From positions 1-29,489 of the forward strand of contig JASLAP010000612.1 in assembly GCA_030147065.1 (NCBI GenBank): 29,489 nucleotides of DNA, read 5' to 3'. The DNA comes from Pseudonocardia sp. (GTDB lineage Bacteria; Actinomycetota; Actinomycetes; Mycobacteriales; Pseudonocardiaceae). Positions 1 to 7,658 of the stretch are shown here, in pieces. Numbering within the stretch: the stretch's first letter is position 1; every line of letters begins with the position of its first letter. Made by a program: the position numbers and the translations under genes. The notes under the pieces are model-generated. The model was not told the DNA's origin. It was given only the letters and a program-made list of their open reading frames with translations, and ran no database searches.

Positions 1-1322
1 CCGGCCCCGGCACCGCCGGCCGGGCGGTCGGAACCCGCCGGGGCCGTGCCCGGGCCCGTCGAGGTGGCCGAGGTGGCCGCGGTGGCCGCGGCGGCCGCCG
101 GCGCGGCACCGTCGTCGACCATCGACTCGTCGCCGCGGCCCGGGGTGCGCAGGTTCCACCGGCGGATGACGAACCGGAACACCACGTAGTAGATCGCCGC
201 GTAGGCCAGGCCGATCGGGATGATCCACAGCGGCCGGGTGGCCTGGCCGAAGTTGAGCAGGTAGTCGATCGCCCCGGCGGAGAAGGTGAACCCGTCGTGC
301 ACGCCCAGCGCGTTGGTCAGCGCCAACGAGGAGCCGGTGAGCAGGGCGTGGATCAGGTACAGCGGCCAGGCCACGAAGACGAAGGAGAACTCCAGCGGCT
401 CGGTGATCCCGGTGACGAACGCGGTCAGCGCGGTGGAGGCCATGATCCCGCCGACCACCTTGCGCTGGGCCGGCTTCGCCTCGTGCCAGATGGCCAGCGC
501 GGCGGCCGGCAGCGCGAACATCATGATCGGGAAGAACCCGGTCATGAACGTGCCGGCGGTCGGGTCGCCGGCGAAGAACCGGTTGAGGTCGCCCTGCACG
601 CCCTCGTAGTCGCCGATGATGAACCAGACCACCGAGTTCAGGATGTGATGCAGGCCCAGCGGGATGAGCAGCCGGTTGGCCACCCCGAAGATGCCGCCGC
701 CGATCACGGTGTTGGCGTCGACGGCCTCGCCCAGCGCGGTCAGGCCGCTGTTGAACAGCGGGTAGACCAGCGCCATCAGCACGCCGACGAAGATCGCCAG
801 CACCGCGACCAGGATCGGCACCGACCGCCGGCCGCCGAAGAAGGCCAGGTAGGTGGGCAGTTTGGTGCGGTAGAAGCGCTGCCAGGTGACCGCGGCGAGC
901 AGGCCGATCACGATGCCGCCGAGGACCCCGTAGTTGATCTCGGCCTGCTCGCCGTCGCGGTCCAGCACGCCGGCGAGCACCAGCGGGCTCATCGCGCCGA
1001 ACACGCCCTCCAGGACGAGGTAGCCGACCACGGCGGCGAGCGCGGTCGACCCGTCGGACTTCTTCGCCCAGCCGATCGCGATGCCCACCGCGAAGATCAG
1101 CGGCAGGTTCTCGAACAGCGCCCCGCCGGCCGCGCCGATCACCGCGGCCACGTCGGCCAGGGCGTCGACGCTGCCCAGCAGGTCGTCCTGGCCGAGCCGC
1201 AGCAGCAGCCCGGCCGCGGGCAGCGCGGCGATCGGCAGCATCAGGCTGCGGCCCAGCCGCTGCAGCCCGGCCAGGTTCAACCGGCTCCTCGGGGCTGCGG
1301 GGGTGTCCACGCTGGTGGTCAT
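1..1322 (-). CDS. PTS transporter EIIC subunit, glucose/N-acetylglucosamine family (C-terminus cut by window edge)
   Basis: Membrane permease of a phosphoenolpyruvate-dependent sugar phosphotransferase system. About 440 codons are visible and the frame stays open to position 1. The ATG at 1322 is preceded by a GAGGA Shine-Dalgarno. After a short N-terminus come many hydrophobic helices. Family landmarks are the GLHH motif in the middle and the GITEPLEF motif of the sugar-binding part, both typical of the EIIC-Glc/Nag family. After the last helix (ending near VIRRWN) comes a low-complexity tail rich in Ala, Gly, Thr and Pro, which runs off the edge. There is no fused EIIB domain in the visible part. 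The separate EIIB and EIIA genes are divergent at 1584-2299, so a complete enzyme II set is present. GlcNAc specificity (NagE-like) is an inference from the usual actinomycete split EIIC/EIIB arrangement; glucose is the alternative. Confidence 0.93.
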   Translation of the reverse strand, partial: MTTSVDTPAAPRSRLNLAGLQRLGRSLMLPIAALPAAGLLLRLGQDDLLGSVDALADVAAVIGAAGGALFENLPLIFAVGIAIGWAKKSDGSTALAAVVGYLVLEGVFGAMSPLVLAGVLDRDGEQAEINYGVLGGIVIGLLAAVTWQRFYRTKLPTYLAFFGGRRSVPILVAVLAIFVGVLMALVYPLFNSGLTALGEAVDANTVIGGGIFGVANRLLIPLGLHHILNSVVWFIIGDYEGVQGDLNRFFAGDPTAGTFMTGFFPIMMFALPAAALAIWHEAKPAQRKVVGGIMASTALTAFVTGITEPLEFSFVFVAWPLYLIHALLTGSSLALTNALGVHDGFTFSAGAIDYLLNFGQATRPLWIIPIGLAYAAIYYVVFRFVIRRWNLRTPGRGDESMVDDGAAPAAAAATAATSATSTGPGTAPAGSDRPAGGAGA

Positions 1323-1407
1323 GGCGTCCTCTGCTCACTCGTCTCGTGGCTGGTCAGGGCGTCGGGCGGGCTGGTGACCCGGGTGCGGCGGCGGCGCGGG
1401 GCGGGCG

Positions 1408-1455
1408 TTGCCCCGGCGCCGGAGCACCGGTACGGTCCGGTCATTACCAGTTGGT
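1408..1455 (+). promoter_or_regulatory. Candidate promoter and dyad operator of the EIIB-EIIA pair
   Basis: TTGCCC (1408-1413) and TACGGT (1431-1436) are separated by 17 bp and read towards the EIIB gene, giving a predicted start near 1443 and a leader of about 140 nt. Just downstream lies the dyad ACCAGTTGGT (1446-1455), placed where a repressor could block elongation or the divergent EIIC promoter. It does not match the DasR consensus (TGGTCTAGACCA), although GlcNAc PTS genes in actinomycetes are often DasR-controlled. The rest of the 261-bp gap shows nothing else clear. Confidence 0.35.
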
Positions 1456-1583
1456 CGGAGAGAGTGGACCCGCTCGCCCGGTCCCGTCAACCCGCCGCCG
1501 CGATCGGAGTCGCCACGGCCCCGGTCGGGCCCGGGAGCCCGGCAGGCTGGGCGGCAGCAGCGGACAACCTGGAAGGCGACGAG

Positions 1584-1814
1584 ATGGCCAGTGCGGACGA
1601 GATCGTGACCGGGCTCGGCGGGGCCGGGAACATCGTGGAGGTCGAGGGGTGCATCACCCGGCTGCGGACCGAGGTGCGGGACCCGGGCCTGGTCGACGAG
1701 GCCGCCCTGCGCGGCTGCGGGGCCTACGGGGTCATGGTGGCGGGCACGGTGGTGCAGGTGGTCGTCGGGCCGGAGGCCGACAGCCTGGCCGACGACATCC
1801 AGGACCTGCTGTGA
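1584..1814 (+). CDS. PTS EIIB subunit, glucose/N-acetylglucosamine family
   Basis: A 76-residue phosphocarrier domain that passes phosphate from EIIA to the incoming sugar on EIIC. It shows the EIIB fold signature: GGAGNI near residues 12-17, then the phosphorylation site Cys23 in GCITRLR, followed by the GAYGVMVAG loop and a C-terminal helix. Length equals a stand-alone EIIB. The ATG at 1584 has a GGAAGG ribosome site about 7 nt upstream; the same frame stays open further upstream but without family-like residues. Its stop overlaps the GTG of the EIIA gene (GTGA), so the two are probably translationally coupled. NagF-like by arrangement; glucose specificity cannot be excluded. Confidence 0.9.
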   Translation: MASADEIVTGLGGAGNIVEVEGCITRLRTEVRDPGLVDEAALRGCGAYGVMVAGTVVQVVVGPEADSLADDIQDLL

Positions 1815-2299
1815 TCGCGGCACCCGGCGCGACCCCCGGACCCGAGGTGATCGAGGTCGGGGCGCCGGTGGACGGCACCGTGGTCGGCCTGGCCGACGTT
1901 TCCGACCCGGTCTTCGCCCAGCAGCTGGTCGGCGCAGGCGTGGCCGTGGAGCCACCGGCGGACGCGGGCCCGACCGGGGTGCGGGCCCCGGTCGCCGGCA
2001 CGGTGATCAAGGCGCACCCGCACGCGTTCATCGTGCTGCACCCGTCGGGCACCGGGGTGCTGGTGCACGTCGGCATCGACACGGTGACCCTGCACGGCGC
2101 CGGCTTCACCCGCCACCGCACCGAGGGCGACGTGGTGGCCGCCGGCGACGTGGTGGTCACCTTCGACCCGGCCGCCGTGCGCGCCCGGGGCCTGTCGGCG
2201 ATCACCCCGGTGGTGGTGCTGGACTCCGCCCCCGACAGCGTCCCCGGCCTGCGGACCGGGCACCCGGTCCGGGCCGGCGAGGTGCTCTACACCGTGTGA
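1811..2299 (+). CDS. PTS EIIA subunit (Crr/EIIA-Glc type)
   Basis: Cytoplasmic phosphocarrier of 162 residues that takes phosphate from HPr and gives it to EIIB. The GAPVDGTV strand near residue 17 and the APVAGTV strand near residue 59 are typical of the EIIA-Glc beta-barrel. The two active-site histidines are His71 (in HPHAF) and His86 (in VLVHVGIDTV). They are 15 residues apart, the same spacing as the E. coli pair His75/His90. The GTG start overlaps the EIIB stop by 4 nt and is the only start that gives the normal family length. A strong hairpin follows 8 nt after the stop. With EIIB and the divergent EIIC it forms one sugar uptake system. Confidence 0.93.
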   Translation: MIAAPGATPGPEVIEVGAPVDGTVVGLADVSDPVFAQQLVGAGVAVEPPADAGPTGVRAPVAGTVIKAHPHAFIVLHPSGTGVLVHVGIDTVTLHGAGFTRHRTEGDVVAAGDVVVTFDPAAVRARGLSAITPVVVLDSAPDSVPGLRTGHPVRAGEVLYTV

Positions 2300-2306
2300 T
2301 CCGCAC

Positions 2307-2350
2307 GAGGGCCACCTGACCGTTGCCCCGGCAACGCCCAGGTGACCCTC
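2307..2350. terminator. Bidirectional hairpin terminator between convergent genes
   Basis: An outer stem GAGGGCCACCTG (2307-2318) pairs with CAGGTGACCCTC (2339-2350) with one mismatch. An inner stem CGTTGCC (2321-2327) pairs perfectly with GGCAACG (2330-2336), leaving a 2-nt loop. It lies 8 nt after the EIIA stop and 28 nt beyond the stop of the convergent DUF4267 gene, so it can serve both. There is no T tract, which is usual in high-GC actinobacteria. Confidence 0.8.
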
Positions 2351-2377
2351 GCAACGATCATCCGGTCGGACCCGACC

Positions 2378-2806
2378 TCACCGCGTGGCGGGAACCGGGG
2401 CGGGCGCCTCAGCGGCGGTGACCCCGCGGGTCTCGCGCAGGACCAGCAGGCCGGTGGTGACGATCAGCGCCGCGGTCAGGCCGTGGACGCCGAAGGCGAC
2501 GATCGCGGAGCCGCCGTGGGCGAGCACGGTGGTCATGTCGCCGAGCGGGACGAGGGCCTCGACCAGCAGCACCCAGCCCAGGGCGCGGCGGTGACCGGTC
2601 AGCAGCAGGACGCCCAGGACCAGGCCGGAGACGATGTCGCGGATGCCCTTGAGGACCAGGAAGCCGTCGCCGTCGCCGGCGGGCCAGCCCGGCAGGCCGA
2701 AGCCCGGCGCGATGGTCTCGGGGGTCAGGACGTAGGACACCCCGATGTAGAGGATGAAGAGGACGCCGACGGTGGTCAGGGCGGTGTTCACGGTCTTGGC
2801 TGACAT
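2378..2806 (-). CDS. DUF4267-type small membrane protein
   Basis: A 142-residue protein with four hydrophobic segments: about residues 9-28, 55-70, 73-92 and 98-120. The PETIAPGFGLP motif after the first helix and the GDGDGFLVLKGIRD segment before the second resemble DUF4267 proteins of actinobacteria; the molecular function of that family is unknown. The ATG at 2806 follows AAGGAG at good spacing. The frame remains open upstream to 3151, but that part is antisense to the regulator gene and is not family-like. It is divergent from the SARP/BTAD regulator at 2946, and a three-copy direct repeat lies between, so it is the obvious candidate target of that regulator. A drug- or stress-response role is speculation. 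Confidence 0.8.
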   Translation of the reverse strand: MSAKTVNTALTTVGVLFILYIGVSYVLTPETIAPGFGLPGWPAGDGDGFLVLKGIRDIVSGLVLGVLLLTGHRRALGWVLLVEALVPLGDMTTVLAHGGSAIVAFGVHGLTAALIVTTGLLVLRETRGVTAAEAPAPVPATR

Positions 2807-2882
2807 GGCTGTCTCCTTGCGGGGCCGGGCCGCGCGGACGCGGCGGGCGTAGCGGGCTGATGTCGACACTGCTCCCGGGGCT

Positions 2883-2935
2883 TTGGAAGGCACTTGGAGC
2901 TGGCTTGGAACGCGCGGCGCGGCCGCGCATACGAT
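2883..2935 (+). promoter_or_regulatory. SARP-type triple direct repeat with promoter
   Basis: Three copies of YTTGGAR are spaced exactly 11 bp apart: TTGGAA at 2883-2888, TTGGAG at 2894-2899 and TTGGAA at 2905-2910. SARP/AfsR-family activators are known to bind short direct repeats at 11-bp (one helical turn) spacing overlapping the -35 region. The third copy can act as -35, with TACGAT (2930-2935) as -10 at 19-bp spacing. The predicted start is a few bases before the ATG at 2946, giving a nearly leaderless message. The array also lies 76 bp upstream of the divergent DUF4267 start. Confidence 0.6.
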
Positions 2936-2945
2936 CTGCCGCGTC

Positions 2946-5900
2946 ATGGTGCTGATCCGGGTACTGGGCTCGTTCGCGGCCGAGGCCGACGGCGAGCCCG
3001 TTCCCCTCGGCGGACCGCGGCAGCGCGGCGTGCTGGCCCTGCTGGTGGCGGCGCGCGGGCAGGTCGTGCCGGTCGACCGGATGGTCGAGGACCTGTGGCG
3101 CGGCGAACCGCCGGTGCGCGCCCTGGCGTCGTTGCAGGCGTACGTGTCCAACCTGCGCCGCCTGCTCGAACCCGGCCGGCCGCCGCGGACCCCGGCCCGC
3201 CTGCTGGTGAGCGCGGCACCCGGCTACGCACTGCGGCTGCCACCGGGGGCGGTGGACGCATGGCGGTTCGAGGAGCTGCTCGAGGAGGCCCGCGCGCTCG
3301 CCGATCCCCGGGACGCCCGCGCCCGGCTGGGCGAGGCGCTGGCGCTGTGGCGGGGACCGGCGTTCGCCGAGGTCGCCGACGAGCCGTGGGCCGCCGCCGA
3401 GACCGCCCGGCTCGACGAGCTGCGCCTGGTCGCCCGCGAGCTGCACGTCGCGGCGGGACTGCGGCTCGGCGACCCCGCGGCGGTGGTGCCCGAGGCGGAG
3501 GGCCTCACCCGCGACGATCCCCTGCGCGAGGAGGGCTGGCGCCTGCACGCCCTCGCGCTGTGGAGCAGCGGCCGCCAGGCCGACGCCCTGGCCGCGCTCC
3601 GCCGCGCCCGCGCCACCTTCGCCGATGAGCTGGGTCTGGACCCCGGCCCGGACCTGGTGGCCCTGGAAGGGGCGATCCTCACCCGGCGCACGGACGTCCT
3701 CCGCGCGGCCGTCCCTCCGCCCCCCGCACACCGGCCCCGGGCGACCACGCCGACGCCTCCGACGAACGGGCCCGGCGCGACCACGTTCGTGGGGCGGGAG
3801 GGCGAGCTCGCGGCGCTGGTGGCGGCCGCCGAGGAGGCCGCCGCCGACGGGGTGCGCGTCGCGCTCGTCACCGGGGAGGCGGGGCTGGGCAAGTCGACGC
3901 TGCTGGACCACCTCGGCGAGCGACTCGGCCGGGACGGGTGGCTCGTGGCCGCCGGGCGCTGTCCCGAGCTGGACGGCGCGCCGCCCGCCTGGGCGTGGGT
4001 CGAGGCGCTGCGGAAGGTGGCCGCGAGCGTGCCTCCGGGGGAGTTCGCGGACGACCTGGCGCCGCTGCTCTCCGACTCCGCGCCGGCGCACGGTCACCCG
4101 GTGGACGGTGCCGCGGCGGCCGGGCGGTTCCGCCTGCGGCAGGCCGTGTGGAACTGGCTCGCGGCGGCCGCCGCCGACCGGCCGGTCGCCATGGTCCTCG
4201 ACGACCTCCACTGGGCGGACGCCGCCACGCTGGAACTGCTCGGCGGCGGCGTCGGCGCGCGGGCCCCGATCCTGGTCGTCGCGGCGTACCGCGCGGACGA
4301 GAGCGAGCGCCTCACCGGGGCGCTCGGGTCCCTCGCCCGCACCGCGCCGCTGCGGCTGGACCTGCCCGGGCTGGACGGCGTCGCCGTCGCGGAACTCGTG
4401 CGCGCCGAGTGCGAGGCCGACGACGCGACCGTGGCCGGGATCGCCGAGCGGACCGGCGGCAACCCGTTCTACGTGCGGGAGAGCGCGCGGCTGCTGAGCG
4501 GCGAGGGCGCGCTGGTCGCGCTCTCCGAGGTCCCCGAGGGCGTCCGGGACGTGCTGCGGCGCCGGCTGGCGAGGCTCCCCGAGGGCGGCGTGTCCGTCCT
4601 GCGGCTGGCGGCGGTGGCCGGCCGGGAGAGCTCGGTGGACGTGCTCGTGCACGCCGCCGACGCCGACGAGGACGCCGTGCTGGATGCGCTGGACGCGGGC
4701 GTCGTCGCCGGGTTGCTCGACGAGCCCGGGCCCGGGCGCGTCCGGTTCGTCCACGCGCTGATCAGGGACACGCTGGTCACCGACGTCACCCGGCTGCGGG
4801 CCGCCCGGATGCACGCCCGGATCGCCGCCGCCCTGGAGGGCACCGGCGACGTCGCGGCGCTCGCCCACCACCACGCACGAGCGGGATCACCGAAGGCCGT
4901 CGGCTACTGCGTACGGGCCGCCGAGCTGGCCGAGGCCCGCTACGCCCACGACGTGGCGGCCGCGCTCCTCGCCGACGCCGTCACCAACTCCAGCGATCCC
5001 GACGAGCGCGTTGATCTGCTCGGCAGGTTGCTGCGCGCGCAGATCAGGGCCGGGGCCGTCGCCGCGGCCAGGGACACGCGCGAGCGGGCCGTGGAGTACG
5101 CCGAGTCGATCGGCCGCGACGACCTGATGATCGCGGCGTTCACCGCCTGGACCGAGCCCACCCCCTGGCTGGCCCGCACGTACGGCACGGTCGACCGTCC
5201 CGTCGTCGACCGCCTCCGCCGCCTGCTCGAGCGGCCCGGTCTCCCTTCCGACGTGCGATCCCGCCTCCTCACCGCGTACGCCGACGAGCTGGTGGGCGAG
5301 GACGACCCGACGGTCGTGGCGGCGGCGCGGGAAGCACTCGACCTCGCCACCGATCCCCGGCTCCGGGCCGCGGCGCTCGTGGTCCTCGCCCGCGACCCCG
5401 GGCGGGAGGAGTACGCCCGCGAGCTGGTGCGGATCGGCGTCGAGCACGACCTGCCCGTCCACCGCGTGGCCGGGCTGCTCAACCGGGCCGCGAACGCCGC
5501 CGCGGCCAACGATCCGGCGACCATGCGCCGCGTGACCGGGGAGGCGCTCGACCTCGCCCGCGCCTACCGGATGCCGGAGGCGATCGGCGTCGCCGAGATC
5601 GCGCTGGCGACCCTGGTGCTCATCGAGGGCCGGTTCGCCGACGCCGAGCGCCGCTACGTCGAGGCCACCGAGCGCATGGAGCGCGCCGGATCGGTCCACA
5701 CGGGCTTCCTCCACCTCGCGCTCGCGGCGGTCCGGCTGAACGACGGCACGCTCGGCGAGCACCTGGACGACGTGCGCGCGCTCCACCAGGCGCTCGGCCC
5801 GATGGTCGCCGACCTGCTGGCGCTCGCCCTGCACGCCGCCGGGCGCAGCGACGAGGCGCGTCGGGCCCGCACGTCACCGGGCCCGATCCGGCCCGACTTC

Positions 5901-6221
5901 TTCTTCACCTTCCTGACCAGCCTGCGCGCGATGGCGAGCGTCGCGCTGGACGACCGCGACGCCGCCGAGGAGATCTACGCGGACCTGCTCCCCCACCGCG
6001 ACGGTCCCCCGGCCGGCGCGGCGAGCCTGTCGCTGGCCCTGCGTCCGGTCGCCCACACGCTCGGCGAGCTCGCCCTCCTCCTCGGCCGCGCCGAGGAGGC
6101 CGCCGCCCACTTCACCACGGCCGCCGCCATCGCCGACCGGTGGAACGCCCCCCACTGGTCGGCCGATGCCCGAGCACACGCTGATCGTGCTCGTGGCGTC
6201 CGTGTCCCGCCCCCGGACTAG
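2946..6221 (+). CDS. SARP/BTAD-domain transcriptional activator with AAA ATPase and TPR-like region
   Basis: A large AfsR-like regulator of 1091 residues. Residues 1-95 form an OmpR-like winged helix starting at IRVLGSF, with the PLGGPRQRGVLALLV and QAYVSNLRRLL segments. The bacterial transcriptional activation domain covers about 95-245 (AWRFEELLEEA to ADELGLDPGPDL). A Pro-rich linker leads to an AAA_16 ATPase from FVGREGEL (residue 281). Walker A is GEAGLGKST (310-318) and Walker B is MVLDDLHWAD. The last 450 residues are Ala- and Arg-rich helical repeats typical of LuxR/AfsR sensor regions. ATG at 2946 begins right after a TACGAT -10 box, with no Shine-Dalgarno. Its stop overlaps that of the convergent MocR gene. 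It probably controls itself and the divergent DUF4267 gene; the ligand is unknown. No biosynthetic cluster is adjacent, so control of antibiotic production is not implied. Confidence 0.9.
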   Translation: MVLIRVLGSFAAEADGEPVPLGGPRQRGVLALLVAARGQVVPVDRMVEDLWRGEPPVRALASLQAYVSNLRRLLEPGRPPRTPARLLVSAAPGYALRLPPGAVDAWRFEELLEEARALADPRDARARLGEALALWRGPAFAEVADEPWAAAETARLDELRLVARELHVAAGLRLGDPAAVVPEAEGLTRDDPLREEGWRLHALALWSSGRQADALAALRRARATFADELGLDPGPDLVALEGAILTRRTDVLRAAVPPPPAHRPRATTPTPPTNGPGATTFVGREGELAALVAAAEEAAADGVRVALVTGEAGLGKSTLLDHLGERLGRDGWLVAAGRCPELDGAPPAWAWVEALRKVAASVPPGEFADDLAPLLSDSAPAHGHPVDGAAAAGRFRLRQAVWNWLAAAAADRPVAMVLDDLHWADAATLELLGGGVGARAPILVVAAYRADESERLTGALGSLARTAPLRLDLPGLDGVAVAELVRAECEADDATVAGIAERTGGNPFYVRESARLLSGEGALVALSEVPEGVRDVLRRRLARLPEGGVSVLRLAAVAGRESSVDVLVHAADADEDAVLDALDAGVVAGLLDEPGPGRVRFVHALIRDTLVTDVTRLRAARMHARIAAALEGTGDVAALAHHHARAGSPKAVGYCVRAAELAEARYAHDVAAALLADAVTNSSDPDERVDLLGRLLRAQIRAGAVAAARDTRERAVEYAESIGRDDLMIAAFTAWTEPTPWLARTYGTVDRPVVDRLRRLLERPGLPSDVRSRLLTAYADELVGEDDPTVVAAAREALDLATDPRLRAAALVVLARDPGREEYARELVRIGVEHDLPVHRVAGLLNRAANAAAANDPATMRRVTGEALDLARAYRMPEAIGVAEIALATLVLIEGRFADAERRYVEATERMERAGSVHTGFLHLALAAVRLNDGTLGEHLDDVRALHQALGPMVADLLALALHAAGRSDEARRARTSPGPIRPDFFFTFLTSLRAMASVALDDRDAAEEIYADLLPHRDGPPAGAASLSLALRPVAHTLGELALLLGRAEEAAAHFTTAAAIADRWNAPHWSADARAHADRARGVRVPPPD

Positions 6222-7636
6222 CCGCGCGCCGCTCGCCGGGCGAGGGCGCGGCCGATGACGCGGGCGGCGTCGGGGAAGGCGCCCGGGTTCGGGCCGGAGT
6301 AGTTGAGCCGCAGGTAGGCGCCGGTGGGCTCGGCCGGGAACCACTCGGTGCCGGGCCCGACGGCGACCCCGGCGGCGTCGCAGTCCTCGACCAGCCCGGC
6401 GACGTCGGTGGCGTCGGGCAGCCGCACCCACAGGTGCAGCCCGCCCTCGGGCACCGATTCCGGGCGGGCGGTGGGGGCGTGCTCGCGCAGGGCGCCGACG
6501 AGCAGGTCGCGCCGGGCCGCCAGCTGGTGGCGCAGCCCGCGCAGGTAGGTCCGCCAGGCGGGCTGGGTGACGACGTCGAGGGCGACGGCCTGCAGCATGC
6601 CGCTGACGTAGATGGCCTCGGCCTGGGCGCTGGCCAGGATGCGCCGCCGCGCCGGGCCGCGGGCGACGATCCCGGCGACGCGCACGGCCGGCGAGACGCT
6701 CTTGGTCAGCGACCGGACGTACACGACGTGCCCGCTGTCGGTGCGCGCGGCGACCGGCACCGGGTCGGCGGTGATGCCGAAGTCGTGCGCCCAGTCGTCC
6801 TCGATCAGGAAGGCACCGTGCCGGACCACGGTGTCGAGCACCTCGTCGGCCCGCTCGGACGACCACCGGACGCCGGTCGGGTTGGCGAAGTTCGGCTGGG
6901 CGTAGAACGCCCGCGCCCCGGTCTGGGCGAACGCGCGGGCCAGCGCGTCCGGGTCGGGTCCGTCGACACCGCTGGGCACCGGCACGACCCGCACCCCGGT
7001 CTGCGCGGCGGCGAGGATCGCACCCCAGTAGGTCGGGGACTCCATCAGCAGCGGCCGGCCGGCGCCGACCAGGGCGCGGAAGGCGGTGCCGAGCCCGCTC
7101 TGGCTGCCCGGCACGACCACGACGTCGCTCGGCGTCGGCGGCGCGACGCCGACCGGGGTCGCCGCGCCCAGCTCGGCGGCGAACCAGGCCTGCAGCTCGG
7201 GGAGCCCGGCGGTGGGCGGGCGGCCGATCGCGGCCTCGCCGCGGGCGGCCCGGGTGAACGCCGCCCGGACCAGCCGCTCGGGCAGCAGCTCCCGGTCCGG
7301 GTAGCCCGAGTGCAGCGCGAGCACGTCGTTCGGGGTGGTCCGGATGGCCGTGGGCAGGTCCGGCAGGCGGTTCGGCGGCGACCCGAGAGCCGCGGTCTGC
7401 CATCCGTAGTCGTGCGGGCGGGCCACCCGGACCGCGCGCACGAACGTCCCCACCCCGGCCCGGCTCTCCACCATCCCCTGCGACCGCAGGGTCCGCAGCG
7501 CCTTCTGCACGGTGACCGGGCTCGCCCCGTAGCGCGCGACCAGCACCCGCGTCGGGGGCAGCTGCGCACCCGGCGTCGCCGCCGAGATCCACTCCCGCAG
7601 CCCCGCGACGATCCGGCTACTGCTATCGTTGGACAT
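6218..7636 (-). CDS. MocR/PdxR-type regulator: GntR winged helix fused to a class I aminotransferase domain
   Basis: A 472-residue GntR-family regulator of the MocR group. The DNA-binding part covers residues 5-68, with LPPTRVLVARYGASPVTVQKAL and the wing GVGTFVR. From about residue 85 there is a fold-type I aminotransferase domain with the QPNFANPTG loop, the LIEDDW aspartate near 281 and the PLP-binding Lys312 in SLTKS. PLP binding is therefore expected, probably as a sensor of PLP or an amino compound. The start is the ATG at 7636, which shares the tetranucleotide CATG with the divergent EamA start. A TACTAT -10 box ends 8 nt before it, so the mRNA is predicted to be leaderless. The stop shares CTAG with the SARP stop. 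The neighbouring transporter is the likely target. Confidence 0.92.
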   Translation of the reverse strand: MSNDSSSRIVAGLREWISAATPGAQLPPTRVLVARYGASPVTVQKALRTLRSQGMVESRAGVGTFVRAVRVARPHDYGWQTAALGSPPNRLPDLPTAIRTTPNDVLALHSGYPDRELLPERLVRAAFTRAARGEAAIGRPPTAGLPELQAWFAAELGAATPVGVAPPTPSDVVVVPGSQSGLGTAFRALVGAGRPLLMESPTYWGAILAAAQTGVRVVPVPSGVDGPDPDALARAFAQTGARAFYAQPNFANPTGVRWSSERADEVLDTVVRHGAFLIEDDWAHDFGITADPVPVAARTDSGHVVYVRSLTKSVSPAVRVAGIVARGPARRRILASAQAEAIYVSGMLQAVALDVVTQPAWRTYLRGLRHQLAARRDLLVGALREHAPTARPESVPEGGLHLWVRLPDATDVAGLVEDCDAAGVAVGPGTEWFPAEPTGAYLRLNYSGPNPGAFPDAARVIGRALARRAARG

Positions 7637-7658
7637 GAGTCTGGATAGTAGCGCTACT
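7618..7658. promoter_or_regulatory. Overlapping divergent promoters and palindrome at the MocR-EamA start
   Basis: There is no intergenic DNA: both start codons lie in CATG (7634-7637). For the MocR gene (minus strand) TACTAT stands 8 nt before its ATG, which suits a leaderless message. For the EamA gene (plus strand) TATCGT (7624-7629) lies 5 nt before its ATG. A perfect 12-bp palindrome, AGTAGCGCTACT (7647-7658), overlaps the MocR -10 box. GCTAC recurs at 7616, 7653 and 7676. These are natural candidates for the regulator's binding site, so operators would lie inside the two coding regions. Confidence 0.5.

Noticed and set aside
297..1583. Long plus-strand open frame upstream of and including EIIB
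   Set aside because: Most of it is antisense to the EIIC gene; only the part from 1584 shows EIIB sequence and a ribosome site.
1323..1583. DasR (dre) site in the PTS gap
   Set aside because: No stretch approaches TGGTCTAGACCA; the dyad present has the opposite half-site order.
2378..3151. N-terminally extended (257-residue) form of the DUF4267 protein
   Set aside because: The extra part is antisense to the SARP gene and non-family-like; the ATG at 2806 has a good AAGGAG.
2946..6221. SARP gene as sign of a nearby antibiotic gene cluster
   Set aside because: No polyketide, peptide or other biosynthetic genes flank it; the local target is more likely the DUF4267 gene.
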